A stretch of 64,000 bases of DNA from Linum tenue. Lineage: Eukaryota; Streptophyta; Magnoliopsida; Malpighiales; Linaceae. Shown here piece after piece: positions 11,231 to 23,529 of the stretch (position 1 is the first letter of the stretch; every line of letters begins with the position of its first letter). The notes beneath the pieces were generated by a model. The model worked only from the letters and a program-made list of their open reading frames with translations, made no database searches and was not told the DNA's origin. Both the position numbers and the translations under genes were made by a program. The stretch is from contig CAMGYJ010000011.1 in the NCBI GenBank assembly GCA_946122785.1, forward strand, positions 6,882,001-6,946,000, in the 5' to 3' direction.

Positions 11231-12076
11231 TGCAATTAGTTTATCTCCCCGCCAGCACAGAAGAAAAGCCTTACTTTTGCTAAAGTCACCAGGGAAAACG
11301 GCAGGAGTTATTTTTTACAAGGTAAACTCTAGGCTTGGCGTCCCTTTATATAGACCGCCAAACAAACCTAATTTATTAATACCATTACGTCCAAAAAAAG
11401 AATTCCTCTATTGACACCTAAACTGATCCAACTAAGGAAAGCAAGCCTATTAACAAGGAGTAGAGATTAAATCCCCACCAATGACAAGCCTATTTACAAG
11501 CATATTCCTCTATTGCGTTTGGCTCCACCACCGAATGAGGGAGGCCATCTCCACTGGACCAAAAAAAATTTCGGCCATCACTATTTATGCCCCGAACACA
11601 GACGTAATTACACATATCACATATGCATTGGAGAGAGAGAGAGAGAGAGAGAGACAGAGGAAATGATAGACCTTCAAGATATCGAAGTCTTCTTCCATCA
11701 TAACAACATCTAAATCAGAGAATGCACGAGAGGGGCCTCAGTTAAGCAAGACCCAAACATATCCCTACTGTAGCAAGATAATGTGTACAAATTATATACA
11801 AGCTTTAATGGAAGGTTTGCGAATTCAAAGTACAAAAGAGAATTTGAAGACCTACCAACGATGCTCGGCAAACGCTTAACAACACCGAGTCTCTGAATTT
11901 ATCATCAATCAATCGGCATATCTAATCAAGAACCTGAAAATTATATGCAAGTTCAGCTAAGAGAAGCAAGCAAGACAAACAAAGAGGAGGCTCGACTGAA
12001 GGAAATTTCCCAAGCGAGAAGATCCAACATCACCTATTGGGCCTGGTACAAAAGGCCTGCTTAGTTTAGTTTTATG
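11231..12076. other. intergenic, nothing recognised
   Basis: Upstream side of the minus-strand Ulp1-like gene. The only distinct element is a (GA)n run at 11631-11654. Confidence 0.5.
11631..11654. repeat. (GA)n microsatellite
   Basis: About 12 GA units. Confidence 0.95.
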
Positions 12077-12435
12077 TTTTAATTTGGGCAAATACAATAT
12101 ATTATCCATAACTATTAAGCGGCGGGGAATTATAGCCACAACTATCGAAATACAAATTATTAGCCAATCGTTAAGTTTTCGTTAACACTTCTGTTAGTAA
12201 TGATGACTAAGCTTTTACGATGGTGAGCTGGCTCCCACGTGGCAGTCATCATATCATATTTTTTACGATGCTGACATGGCATTCTACGTTAAAAATGAAA
12301 ACAGTAATGGGTTGTTAGCCAAATCTTGACCCACAACAATAGTTATGGCTAATAATTTGTATTTCGATAGTTGTGGCTATAATTCCCCGCTGCTTAATAG
12401 TTATGGATATTATATTGTATTTACCCTTTTAATTT
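12077..12435. mobile_element. Mutator-type MITE, 341 bp, 9-bp target duplication
   Basis: The element spans 12086-12426. It begins GGGCAAATACAATATATTAT and its other end, read on the minus strand, begins GGGTAAATACAATATAATAT. The arms stay near-identical for about 85-90 bp. It is flanked by perfect 9-bp direct repeats TTTTAATTT at 12077-12085 and 12427-12435. A 9-bp duplication with long terminal inverted repeats is the hallmark of Mutator-like elements. No coding capacity. Confidence 0.9.
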
Positions 12436-13470
12436 TACAAGAGCTCATTTTATAGTTATAAATAAAACAGTGGAAGTATATTGAATCAAAATCCTTGTTC
12501 AGCATGAATGGTGAAGATTGCCCATGGTAATGACCAGGACGCTGGTTCAACCCTCATACCATTACAAAATTTTTTTGTTTTCATCTACACCTATAGAACG
12601 ACGCCGTTCTCCAGGCCACTTTCGATTCAGATACGAGCACAAAACGATGCCGTTTTTTCATGTATCGTCGTCTTCCCTAGCCCCCCAAATTCCCAATTAT
12701 CCAGTTGCCGCCGTCGCCACCGTAATCCGACGGCCGTCTCTCTTCATCGTCCAAACTTTCTCACTCCGTTACGATTCTGGACTCCGACCAAGAGAATTCC
12801 CTTGACGAGACCCAATCCCCTCTCTCCATTTCAGCCTTACTCATTGTTTACAGGACGTAAAGGTCATAGTCGTTCACCGTCAATTGACGGCAGCGTACGT
12901 CAGCGTACCTACCCACCGCTATCGGCGATCCGCATTTTGGCCCACCTCTCGAGTCAGCACTCTTCACTTCTCTGATCCTTCCTCATCCGCCTCTCGAGCA
13001 CAAGATTCAATCCATCATGCCTCGAACATATCACTCTCTTAATCCATAGAGGGATTAAACATCGATGGGAAGCGCAAAACCCAATTGCTTCAATCGATAG
13101 CCAGGATGAGAGGAGAGGGTTCGTCAGCCACTACAGACAACAATTGGAAAGGGGGTTTGAGCGTTTACATGAGTGGCAAAAGGAATAAATCACCGAACTA
13201 AAATTGTAAGTAAATATAACTTAATGGATTGGAGACATAATTAGAATAAAATTTGGTACTATAATTCGAAAATATGTTGAAAAGTTTGTTTAGGGGTTAA
13301 AGGGTACGCATAAAAAAGTAATAGGACCAACTAATCATTTAAAAATTGTAAAAATTAAATAATTTAATTCCAATTAATAAACACCGTTAGATTAGATCTA
13401 CGGTGTATAAATCCTGTCACATAGTATGTGCCTGACGCATACGAGTGTAACCCATATATATATATATATA
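12436..13470. other. intergenic with a promoter/5'UTR-like GC-rich stretch
   Basis: Around 12597-12660 are two copies of a GACGCCGTT/GATGCCGTTTT motif common in plant promoters. Pyrimidine-rich, UTR-like sequence follows to about 12980. No reading frame with a family signature follows, so this may be an isolated promoter fragment. The rest is AT-rich. Confidence 0.35.
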
Positions 13471-15052
13471 TAGTGGCTACTTCGGTGCACTCACTATTTT
13501 GGGTGCACTGAACGCACCCACTTTTTTTTTAATCTTGACCGTTAGATACATCTAACGATTACTATAATTTGATTTGTTTATAAATAATTATTAGCTAATA
13601 AACTATATTATATTGATTAAAATAATTTGAACTTATTGATAATTGCAAATGAACCCTCAACTTTAACCCTCGTCTCCCCCGTTTCTTTTCCCCTCTTCTT
13701 CCTCTCACCAACATAAACATATTTCTCCCTCACATCAAAAAGACAATCAGATTATTCTTCTTCCCAACCTCTGTCAAGCTTCCCAATTAGACTTCCTCTA
13801 TCAAATTAATTACACAACAGGAGGTCACTATTTTTCATTTCTTCTTCCAATTTGAAGAATTGTGCGGCTGGCGAATTGTTTGCGCCGAAAGAACTTTATC
13901 AAGCTACAATCGGCGGTCAATTGCGGCCGGCCGAAGAGAACAGAGCATGTAAGCAACAATGGACATACGGTGTTGACGATGAATCATGAGGATAGAGCAA
14001 TGTGAAACTTCAAAGTAATAAAGTAATCATTGAATTGTGTCAATATAATTGGCCTCACCAAGCAATATGAGAAAGCAACAAAAAACCCAGATCCCTCCGC
14101 CCACCAACCAGTACAAGAAGGCAACAAAATATGATAGTGGAATTCTGCTTGTAATAATTCGTGCTCCTTCATTAATTAATTAGAGCTCCATAATTTATCA
14201 GTTCGCGAATTATTTGCAGCCTCATCCAAAAGCACACCTGAGATGAGATTTTGAATCGTCTCCGACCAGTTGCTGTTGGTATTGGGGATAACGAAAACAG
14301 TGTCCCCGCCGGATCCTTCCTCGTCGTCGTTGTCGTCATCTTTGTCTAGAAGGTGCTTATCCAACTCATGGAGCCGATTCATCTTCTTCTTCTCCGACTC
14401 CTGTCCACCACCCGCCTCCGCCTACGGAGCAGCAGGTGTAACACCAATTCCCCTGTTATTCTGCCTCATCTAAATAGGCTGAGTCGAATGGACCGAGTTC
14501 GCAAACTGAACTCTCTGCATAGTTTGAATTGGGGATTATTCTATTGTTCCGTGTATTTATACTTTGTAGGCTGGGCCTCAATTGTTGAAGCAACGGGAAC
14601 CCATAGCGTTGTTGTTGCTAATGTTGAGAGGCCGCTAGAAATTCAGACGAGAAGTTATTGCCGGAGATTCCTACGGGGGAAAGAGTTGAAATCGGAGAAG
14701 TAGTTGTGGTGGTATTACTGTCTCCAGGGCAACGACGATGCAAGCAACAGTCGGATTGGTACGCTGGTGGCGGAGGATGAGGATGCAAGCCACTGGAATT
14801 TAGTTGACGCTTGGGAAAAGTATCAACGGGGAAGAGGGGAAAACAATCGCGGAAGAAGAGGATTTGGGGTCTAATTGCAATTATTAATAATTTTAAACTA
14901 CTTTAATATATATAATATATTTTATTAGTTAATAATTAATTATAAATAAATCAAATTATCATAACCATTAGATGTAATCAATGGTTAAGATTAAACAAGA
15001 AAGTGAGTGCGTTTAGTGCACCCAAAAAAGTAGGTGCACCGAATACGCCACC
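13471..15052. mobile_element. 1.6-kb terminal-inverted-repeat element in a (TA)n tract, carrying a gene fragment
   Basis: The left end (from 13473: GTGGCTACTTCGGTGCAC, then GGGTGCACTGAACGCACC) is matched in reverse orientation at the right end (up to 15052: GTGGCGTATTCGGTGCAC, then GGGTGCACTAAACGCACT). The arms are about 180 bp and imperfect, roughly four-fifths identical by eye. Both ends abut (TA)n runs (13454-13472 and 15053-15080), which hides any target duplication. The interior is richer in GC and holds a transcription-factor-like fragment. I cannot assign the superfamily. Confidence 0.75.
14176..14475 (-). pseudogene. captured gene fragment, possibly GRAS/SCARECROW-like
   Basis: On the minus strand a frame encodes MNRLHELDKHLLDKDDD, an acidic stretch, then NSNWSETIQNLIS. 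This resembles the linker of some GRAS-family SCARECROW-like transcription factors. Upstream the same frame is interrupted by stop codons, and no GRAS domain follows. It lies inside the terminal-inverted-repeat element, so it looks like transposon-captured exon sequence. The family name is a weak recollection. Confidence 0.4.
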
Positions 15053-16680
15053 ATATATATATATATATATATATATATATCATACTAGTCACGGGCCCGG
15101 CCAGTTGGCCGGATTGCCAATCTCGTAAACAATTTGTATGCGAGATATGCGTTTCTTTGGTTGTATGAGAAATTATAACTTATTCAAGTACGTCGAAACA
15201 TTCAAATTGTTTGGTAGTATAAGATAATACAAATTATTAAAATAATTCAACCATTCAAAAGGAGCAACATAATAGTATTTTCCGACACTCTAACCGATTA
15301 ATTGACTAAAATGCTTTTATGAAAAATGAAAGACAAAACTCCATGAAAGAGAAATTACTCCTAAAAACATTTTCAAAACACCTTTCTATCTACTCATCAC
15401 AGTTATAAATTACGTACTATATGTTTTCTTTTTTACTTGTTCGCATTGCCTCCTTCATGAGCAACATCATCATCTTCACCAGTAGTAATATCTTTGTCTC
15501 CATTAGTGATACATTGATCTCCATTATCAATTGCCTCTTGCTTCTTTTCTTGCATTTCAATTCTCTCTTCCTTTTTCTCCTGCATTTCTTTGAGCATACA
15601 AATATATTGGTAAAATATTTAGTTATTTACAAATACACATAATCTTTTTCATTATTGTTCTCTTGCATTAGCATTATGAATTTAAATTATTGACATTCCA
15701 AAGCACAACATATGATGCGGTTTTATCGAATCGTAAGTCTTTAATATATGTTGGAGTAAAAGTTGTAGCCGGATACAATTGATTGCATGTTAGTACGATA
15801 TGAACCAAAGTTCCACTGGAATTTTAAGATATAAATGACATGCTTTTGTGTATAAATTAAAGAATATGGCTAAGTGTAATTTTTTTTTTTTGCCCGAGGC
15901 TAAGTGTAATTTATGCATGGATTAAAAATTGAAGGCATATATTTATGAAGGTATTAAAAGCGAAGGCTTATACACTTGATTATACAACCAAGTATACAAT
16001 TGCATGCATACTTGCGGAAAAAAAGTTCCACTTGAGTTTAAGTTATATAATTCAATGCATGTCTCTAGATATTAAAGAATACAACTAAGTATCATTGCAT
16101 GGTTTAAAAATTGATAGGTTTAAAAACTAAAGGTATATACACAGTACACTTGAAAATATACTTATAATTTACCCTTGATAGCTGTTTAATTAGTGGATAA
16201 TAGAAAAAATTAATTGCATAACAAAATCAATATATGTGAAGTTTGACATGGTATGCATGTTAATTAAATAATAATAAGATGATGCATATTCCAAATATAC
16301 TCTAAATCCAACAGAGAGTACCACAATCAAAACAAATTACAATTTATGATAAAAAATAAATTTCAATTTTTTGGAAAGTAAATGAATTATGAACATCATA
16401 GCAAAGCAAACTGCGATAGGAAATTGTCCCCTAACAAATGTGAAATCCAAACTTTCGTGATAAGAAAATAATTTAATTTGAGGTAGGAAGACCTTTTTCA
16501 TCAATATGAGTACCTATTATAATCTCCACTTTAATAAACCATGTGTATATATAGTCTCTTGATAATAATCATTGTGTCATTGCAAAGATATTTACTTTGA
16601 TCCATATTTCTCAATAAAATTTCAGGGCATCCAACTCCCTTCTTCAATTGAATATGATATCATTCACTCAATACTTTTCT
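15053..16680. other. AT-rich intergenic, nothing recognised
   Basis: Begins with a (TA)n run. No gene, terminal repeat or poly(A)-tailed element was recognised. Confidence 0.5.
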
Positions 16681-17200
16681 AAATTTCCCCCCTAAAAGAT
16701 TGCACGTTAGACACTTGATAGTGGATAAGAATTGCGGCAAACAAATTCCTTACTTTATATCCAGAACCCCGAAAGGAAACTTCTTCCAAGATGTCACTCC
16801 ACTCATCATCCGGCAATAACCCAAGAACATTACATGGTTATTGAAATGAATCATAAACTACACCATTAACTGTTCTAATTTCTTCATAAGAATGACAACT
16901 TTTGACTACATGCGAAGATAAATTCTTTCTTTGTCTGATGGAGGACACTTATATAATCTTCCAATACACACTTTGTTCTTCCTCATTAACCACCTTCTCA
17001 ATTATTGGTCCAAATGAAACATTGAGAGAACTCCACAAAGTATATTTGACACATGACATATACAACACTTAAGATGAACTACATCTAACATCAAACTTAG
17101 CAAATTCTTGAGCATGCTTCACCTGATGTTATGTAGCGACAATCTAGAAATGCTTTAATCTCATCAATATAAACAAAAGTTATGAAAGAATTTCCTTGGT
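16680..17200 (-). pseudogene. Helitron PIF1-type helicase relic
   Basis: Scattered in-frame islands on the minus strand match the region of plant Helitron helicases ahead of the PIF1 domain: DEIKAFLDCRYIT, GRLYKCPPSDKERIYLRM, VVKSCHSYEEIRTVNGVVYD and LGLLPDDEWSDILEE followed by GSGYKVRNLFAAIL. They are separated by stop codons and frameshifts. Helitrons are rolling-circle transposons. Neither the 5' TC end nor the 3' hairpin/CTRR end was identified. Confidence 0.65.
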
Positions 17201-19062
17201 TTTGAGGTTGTTTTCCATTACCACCTATTAAGATTTCAGAGTCGCCATTGCTTTGTCTTCATAATTGTCAATATATATAAACAAATACTTGATAGCCCTT
17301 AAATAAAATAGTAAATTAATCGTATAACTCGAAATGTTCAATTAACGTAATAATAAAGTAAAAAAAATCTATTGAAATCTGAAAGCGTTATATATTGGCT
17401 ATTTAAATTTGATTTCACCGTATTTCGATCTATATTTCCAAAAGGTAAGTTTATGGAATTTTGGTGAACATTTTATTCTCTTGGCGTAGTGAGTTACATG
17501 TCTAAATTAATAATATGTAGAAAAATCATAATGAATAAGCACACAAGCCTTACACGCTCTGCAAAAATTTCAGAAAACCATTTTCCCTAACTAAACTATA
17601 ACAATACAGTAGCAAAAATACTGATAATAAAATGCTCCTAATCCTAGCCATGATAATATGGTTAATCATATAGCAGCTTGATATCCTATCTTGAAAAGTT
17701 AAAAATTATATGCACCTTTGATTAACTAACCACCCTTAATCTTGAAAAGTTAATTAGCTACCTATCATATTCTTATTTTCATACCAAAATATATAGTCAT
17801 CATGATAAATCTATTTAACATTCAACAATTTTTAAATGCCCTTAATTGACTAACCATCCTATTCAATATTCATATGCATATTTCTCTTTTTTTTTTCCTC
17901 CCTACGTGTAACATAGCTTTAGTTGATTCATGTGTGTAACATAGCCACACCCACAGGCCTAAAATTTATAATAACAATTAACAATAATTAGCCGCTTGCT
18001 TGGCCGCCTGCTTGGAATAAGTAGAGGACTTAAAGTCCCATATCCTAACAATACATATAGTGCCCTTCAATTATTTTCGTGTCCCAAGTATGCAAGGAAA
18101 GGAAGAATGGGCCTAGCCCAATTTATTCAATAAATGCACAAGTAATTTACCAAAATCTCCTGCCGTGGATTGCGCAGAGAGCTAGGAAAGGGGAACTAAG
18201 GGGGTTCCGGCCAGGGACCTTCATATAGTATTGTTAGGATTTAGGTGGGTTTTTTTTTTGGCAAAATTTGGCTGCTGGCTGGTTTGTAGCCCTCCGCTGC
18301 TACCCAGTCATGTGGCACTATGTGATTGGTTCGTTATGATTAATTAATTATTAGATGAATGCTGAATTTGAACGGAACGGAAAGTGGGTTTGGATACGTT
18401 TACTTTGACGGGACACGGATGGAGGAGCTGCCCGACGTCAGGTTAAATTTTTTTTTTGCCATAGATATCCCCAAAGGGGAACAATAGATACGAAGTATAT
18501 AACAATATACATGACCTTTGCAGGTCAAATCACAAATGAAAAATGAGAAGACCTTTGCAGGTCTGACAAAATAGGGCTTTCCTGCCACGATATGGGCTGC
18601 CCTATGATACCTGAACGGCATGGGCAATATCATGATTTCTTTCCTTAAAGGATCAAAATCATAAACTAACCATGCTGAAAATTGAAGCAGGAAAGCAAAT
18701 CCTTGTATTATGAAGATTGACACTCCCAATGAGCATCTTAACCTGCAAAATGAACAAACAAAGAGGCCCGAAAGCCACAAAAGAAAGCCAAATCTTGTAG
18801 ATCTGACAGAGCGACTCACGCTCCGTATAAGCAGCTGAACGACATGGGTAAAAAAAGGACTCATCAAAAGGTAAACGCTTACAAAATGAACAAACTAATG
18901 GGCGAGTACCGGCCCTAGCCAAAACTAACGAGAGCCCACGTACCTTGTCCGAGTAAAGCGGCCCAAAGCAATGCCAATTATGAACACATTAAAAAGATAA
19001 ATAGTTGCACCTAATAATAATAATAATAATAATAAAACTTCTCACTTATCCATCGGGAATAG
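17201..19062. other. AT-rich intergenic with a possible minus-strand poly(A)-ended insertion
   Basis: Mostly featureless. From about 18950 down to 18446 the minus strand reads a moderately GC-rich segment ending in A10 (plus-strand T-run at 18449-18458), which could be a short retroposon. No matching target duplication was found, so it is not called as an element. An (AAT)n run lies at 19012-19034. Confidence 0.4.
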
Positions 19063-20218
19063 GATTAGAATATCATTATATCAATAATCACTCTCTCTCT
19101 AGTTCAAATCCTCTGCCATCTCTTACTTTCCTCTTGCCAATCTCAAAGGGGGTCGCCGGCTTCACCTCCGGGTGACCGGCGGCAACCCATATGCCTTTCC
19201 TATAGTTTTTCATTTTGTTTGAGTCATTTTCTAGCTCCTTGTGGGTTTCTTCTCCAGTTCCATTTTGCTCCTCCCTAAGTGGATTTTGCCATGAACTTCT
19301 CCTTAGAGATGGTTCCTCCTCCACAACTCAGATATGTAGTTAGATCTTGAGTTCGTTTTCAGTGTGCAGAGGGAATTGCTTTTGCAGTTTACAGCTTTCC
19401 TTTTGACTTATGGAGCTATCCTCCTTGCTTCACCCAAAATGACGTGGTGATTCGGTGGAAATGGCTTGATGCCTAGTGCTCCTGTGTCAATTGGTTGGAT
19501 GTAGGGATGTTGGTTATTCTTTGAGTGCTTGCTGCTCTGTTTTTTTTTTTGTTTTGTTCTTTTGTGTGTGGCTTTGGTTTTGTTGAGGTTGTGCTGGTGG
19601 CCGTTGAGCTGTGTGTGTGTTTTGCGGGCTGGCTTTGGCGGTGTGGCTTCTCTTTGTTCTTGGAGGTGTTTGGTCTCTCTCTTCCGTTGCCGCTTTGTGC
19701 TGGTGCGCAACTGATGGTGGCGATCGGTGGTGGGGGTCTGTTGGTGGCGATCGGTGGTGGGGTTCGGAAGTGGTCTGGGTTGTCGGCGGCGCTTCTTGGG
19801 GTTTGTTTTGTCCTCCTACTTTGTGTTGATGTGATGTGCTTGAGATGTGGTGGTGGTGTTTCTGATGGAGATGTGGTGGTGTTGCCTGTTGGGGATGGTA
19901 AGCGGCGGCATCTGGGTGACATGTTCGTGTGGTGACTAGTGACGTTGGGACTTTTGTGGGCTTAGGGTTTGTGTATGATCTGTTTTCATTGTTGTTGTTT
20001 TGGATTGGGCTTGGTTTTCTTTTCGTTGGGTTTGGTGGGGGCTTTGGGATTTTTAGTTTTTTTCTTCGTTTGATTTGTTGGCCTATTGTGTTTGGTGGCT
20101 CCATGTTCTCTAGGACTAGCCTTCCATCCTTCCTGGATTTCGGTCCAAACTCTGTATCATTTTCCTTTTTTCGTAATGAAATCAGGTTTCGTAAAAAAAA
20201 AAAAAAAAAGATTAGAAT
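19063..20218 (+). mobile_element. poly(A)-tailed non-LTR retroinsertion, about 1.1 kb
   Basis: The insertion 19072-20209 ends in an A17 tail (20193-20209). It is bracketed by 9-bp direct repeats GATTAGAAT (19063-19071 and 20210-20218). A 3' poly(A) and target duplication indicate target-primed reverse transcription (a LINE product or SINE-like copy). The body is G/T-rich with an internal 24-bp direct repeat near 19716-19765 (GGTGGCGATCGGTGGTGGGG twice). No reverse transcriptase or RNase H motif is visible, so the source may be a LINE 3' region or another transcript. Confidence 0.75.
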
Positions 20219-22954
20219 GCTTGTCCACACCAAGCACCCATATCCAAATTAGCCTAATTAATAAAAAGCAATAAGTAAAACAAAATAAAATAATACAGAC
20301 GAGCCAACTTACCGCTTAGTCGCTTACCTTCAGAGAGTTAGGATAAGAGCAAAAGAAAGCAAGGCCGACACGTGTCAGGGAGCTATAACCACGTCATGCA
20401 TACCGGCAGCTGGCGGAGAGATGCAGGAGACGACAGGCAGCAGCGCGCTGAAGGGGATGCACCCATCTGAAGCACACGCCGCCACTAGTGCTTCCTGCTC
20501 CATCATGACCAAACAGTACAACGGAGAGCAGATACATCGCCGGAGAACCGCGATAATAGATGATGCACGATGGTCCGGTGTTTCCATCGTCAAGGCAGAG
20601 AACTGCCAAGTCCAGCCACGCCAACAGGAAGCAGGGTATGGCCACATGGAGACTGTCGAACGGCCGGGTTGGTGGAGATAACGACGTTGATTACGAGCTC
20701 GCCGGAGGGAGATGGGGTGGGAAGGACAGATGCGCCAGGTGTTGTGCTGCTTAATTAATTAGAATCTTCTTACTTTTGCGAGGACGGGAACGGCGCCAGC
20801 GCCAGGGATTCGATGCCGGAGTAGTTGCAGTAGACGACGTCCTGGACGGCGACGAGAAGCATCTCGAAGGGGTAGCAACGCGGACGGCGGGCGATTGCCG
20901 GGGAAGGGAAGGGCGTAGCGGCCAAAAGATGTATGCTAGCTGTTGACTGGAGAGAAAACAAAATCCATTTTCAGGTTAATTCCTTGCCTTTATGTTTTGT
21001 TTTATTTACATTTTTGTTATCAATTAAAGTGGGGAAATTATTAAAAAGGTATTTTTCATTTAGGTTGTTTGCCTGCGTACTCAACATGATCGCTTTCCTT
21101 TGACATTTGATAATTTTGTTATTACTCTACACAGAAATTACCACAACTTTAAGTCACTATTCAGGACAAGGCATCCCAATGAATTAAGTCACTTATTCTA
21201 GGAAATTTCCGGAGCATAATATCAAATAAATTAAGTCTAGCTAGTAGAGTAACACAAGGCATCCCAATGAATTGAACCAAAAAATGCTAATAGGAAATTC
21301 ATCAACGACGAATGCCAAAGAAAATTATGTCAAAATATCTCTTCCCACATAAAAATAATCCTACTAAAGTATTAAGAAAAACAAATTTGCCACTATTCAG
21401 GACCGTGTCTGTGTGGATTTGTTATGACATCCTGCAAAATGAATTAAGATCGAATTATATTAGTCTAAAGACTTTTAATAGAATCAAACTAAATAGATAC
21501 ATAATCAAATCGATTTCATACCTGTAATAATTGTGTGAATGATATATTGCTTACAGAAGGTGTAGAATCAAACTTATCTCCAGCTGAACTAATAAACTAA
21601 TAATCGAACTTTGGAATTGATGTTCGTTCGTCATCTAAAACTAACCAATTGTTAAGATATGATTCATAGGATAATTTCACTTATATCTCATTATAAAAAT
21701 ACTATCATGAACGAGACAAAGTAAAACCTTATTATTTTGTATGTGTAGTTCAATATTACTTTCTACTTGCTTACCTTGCATATAATGAAATCTAATAAAT
21801 AGTATATAAGGAAATAGTATGATAGTTGCATATTATAGAAACAAACAAAAGGGGAATCCTAAAGAACTCAACTATTACGTGGTTGATACTTTTAGGGAGA
21901 ATAACTACCCTATATGTAGTGCAGCGTTGGAGCAACAAAATATTCTTCTCTTCACTTGCCTTGCTTGTTAATTTCGCTTTATATAGTCCTTCCTTACACT
22001 GAAATCAACACTATGGGCATATACTTTATAAAATTCATAAGATTTATCATCCACATCGAACTTCATACCAATACATGGCACTTCAACTTTTTCAACACTT
22101 GTTTGAGAACTCATATGATTTGTACCTGGAGAAAAGAATTTAAAAGAGCAAAGGAGATTTGATTAATAGTGACATCCAAAATCGGCAGAGAGAAAACTAA
22201 AAGTGGATTAGAAAGCGATTTCTATAAATTTGACAAAGTCATATATGTGTTCCTCTTTGCATAGCATTTAATTAGTCCATTTTTGTATCAGAGGTGGATT
22301 GGTTGTCGAGAATGGATGATTCTGTTAGAGATATTATGTGCTTGTTCAATAATTGGTCGCATATATGTGTATACCTATGAGCAGTGCATTGGCCAGTAAT
22401 AATTTTCATGATGCATAAGAAAGCTTGCCATTTCTGTTGTCCATGATAATTGCCATGAATATTGGAGCCATATAAGTGCCAAACGATGGTGTATTGGTGT
22501 TCACTCGTGTATGGTTTGATGAGATCCATGTTCTGGCGCAACATGTGTCTGAAAGAAAAAGAATAATGATCGATTTGATCAAGTGATATCAAATATTTTA
22601 ATAGTATTTGAGTTGAGAACAAACTCATAATTCATATTATGAGTAGAGTTCAAGAAAATTCAATTGTATTTGAATTTGAAAGAAATCATGTTGATTTCTT
22701 GAAACAAATTTTTGTCATCAAAATTTGTATGAGTTTCAATTTTGATGCTATGCAACAATTTGGTTTATGTAACAAAATTGTTTGAATTGTGATCTTGAAG
22801 TAAATTGAAATAATGGTGATGAAATGCGTTCCCCGACATGATAATTTGTTTATCATGTATATGCCACGAGAGCAAGGAAAATGAAACTAAGATGGATCCC
22901 TATAAGGATTGATAAGCTTGCCAAAGAATGGTGATCATCAAAATAATCATCGCC
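20219..22954. other. intergenic, no gene supported
   Basis: A GC-rich patch (20380-20960) holds overlapping open frames on both strands without recognisable domains. The rest is AT-rich. From about 22640 the sequence shows loose inverted repeats (AAATTTG/CAAATTT-type) that grade into the hairpin array starting at 22955. Confidence 0.5.
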
Positions 22955-23414
22955 GGAATTGTTTATGATTTATGTACGCTATACCGTTGGAAAACAATTT
23001 GACTTATGATCATAGTGTGAAGCTGTTTGTCAGAATTGTTTATGGTATATAAAGGACATATACCATTGGCAAATAATTTGGCATGAGAGCTCAATTGAGA
23101 TGATCTTATTGAACTTAAAGTCTGAATTATTTATGGTATATTTATGAAATATATACCATTGGCAAATAATTAGACGATTGACTTAGAATATCCATTTGAA
23201 TTGCTTGTGGTATGTCAAGTTACCTTGATGAAATGTCATTGGTAAGTAATTAGATAGTATTTCCAATACAATCTGGAAATGCAATTGAATTACTTGTGGC
23301 ATCTCAAGTTACCTTGATCAATTCCATTGGTAAGTAATTAGATGATATTTCTAATAATATTTGAATTGTTTGTGGTATTCTAATTCAATTAGTTCATACC
23401 ATTGTTAAACAATT
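22955..23414. repeat. array of six short hairpin units
   Basis: Six units start near 22955, 23033, 23124, 23198, 23287 and 23363. Each begins GAATTGTTTATGGTAT or a variant and ends TACCATTGGCAAATAATT or a variant, so the two halves of every unit can pair. Loops differ in sequence. The period is roughly 75-90 bp. Units 4 and 5 share a different middle (CAAGTTACCTTGAT). Confidence 0.85.
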
Positions 23415-23529
23415 AGATCAATGTAGTGGTTGAAAGTTCAATAAGTAAAATCATGGAAAAGAAAATGGAATTATTCCATGATGGTTTGGCAAGTGGTAGA
23501 ATTGTGGGGTAGATGGTTTTGACTTTTGA

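Noticed and set aside
18400..18867. 155-codon minus-strand frame with hydrophobic segments
   Set aside because: No family signature. It covers a probable poly(A)-ended repeat and includes the T-run itself.
19514..20233. 239-codon Pro/Thr-rich open frame on the minus strand
   Set aside because: It is the antisense reading of the G/T-rich retroinsertion, has no domain signature and overlaps the poly(A) tail.
20375..20961. Two minus-strand frames in a GC-rich patch as a small gene
   Set aside because: Overlapping frames are open on both strands simply because of composition. No splice-consistent model or known motif was found.
22955..23414. CRISPR-like array
   Set aside because: Units are palindromic and diverged, with no conserved repeat and unique spacers, and the DNA is clearly from a plant.
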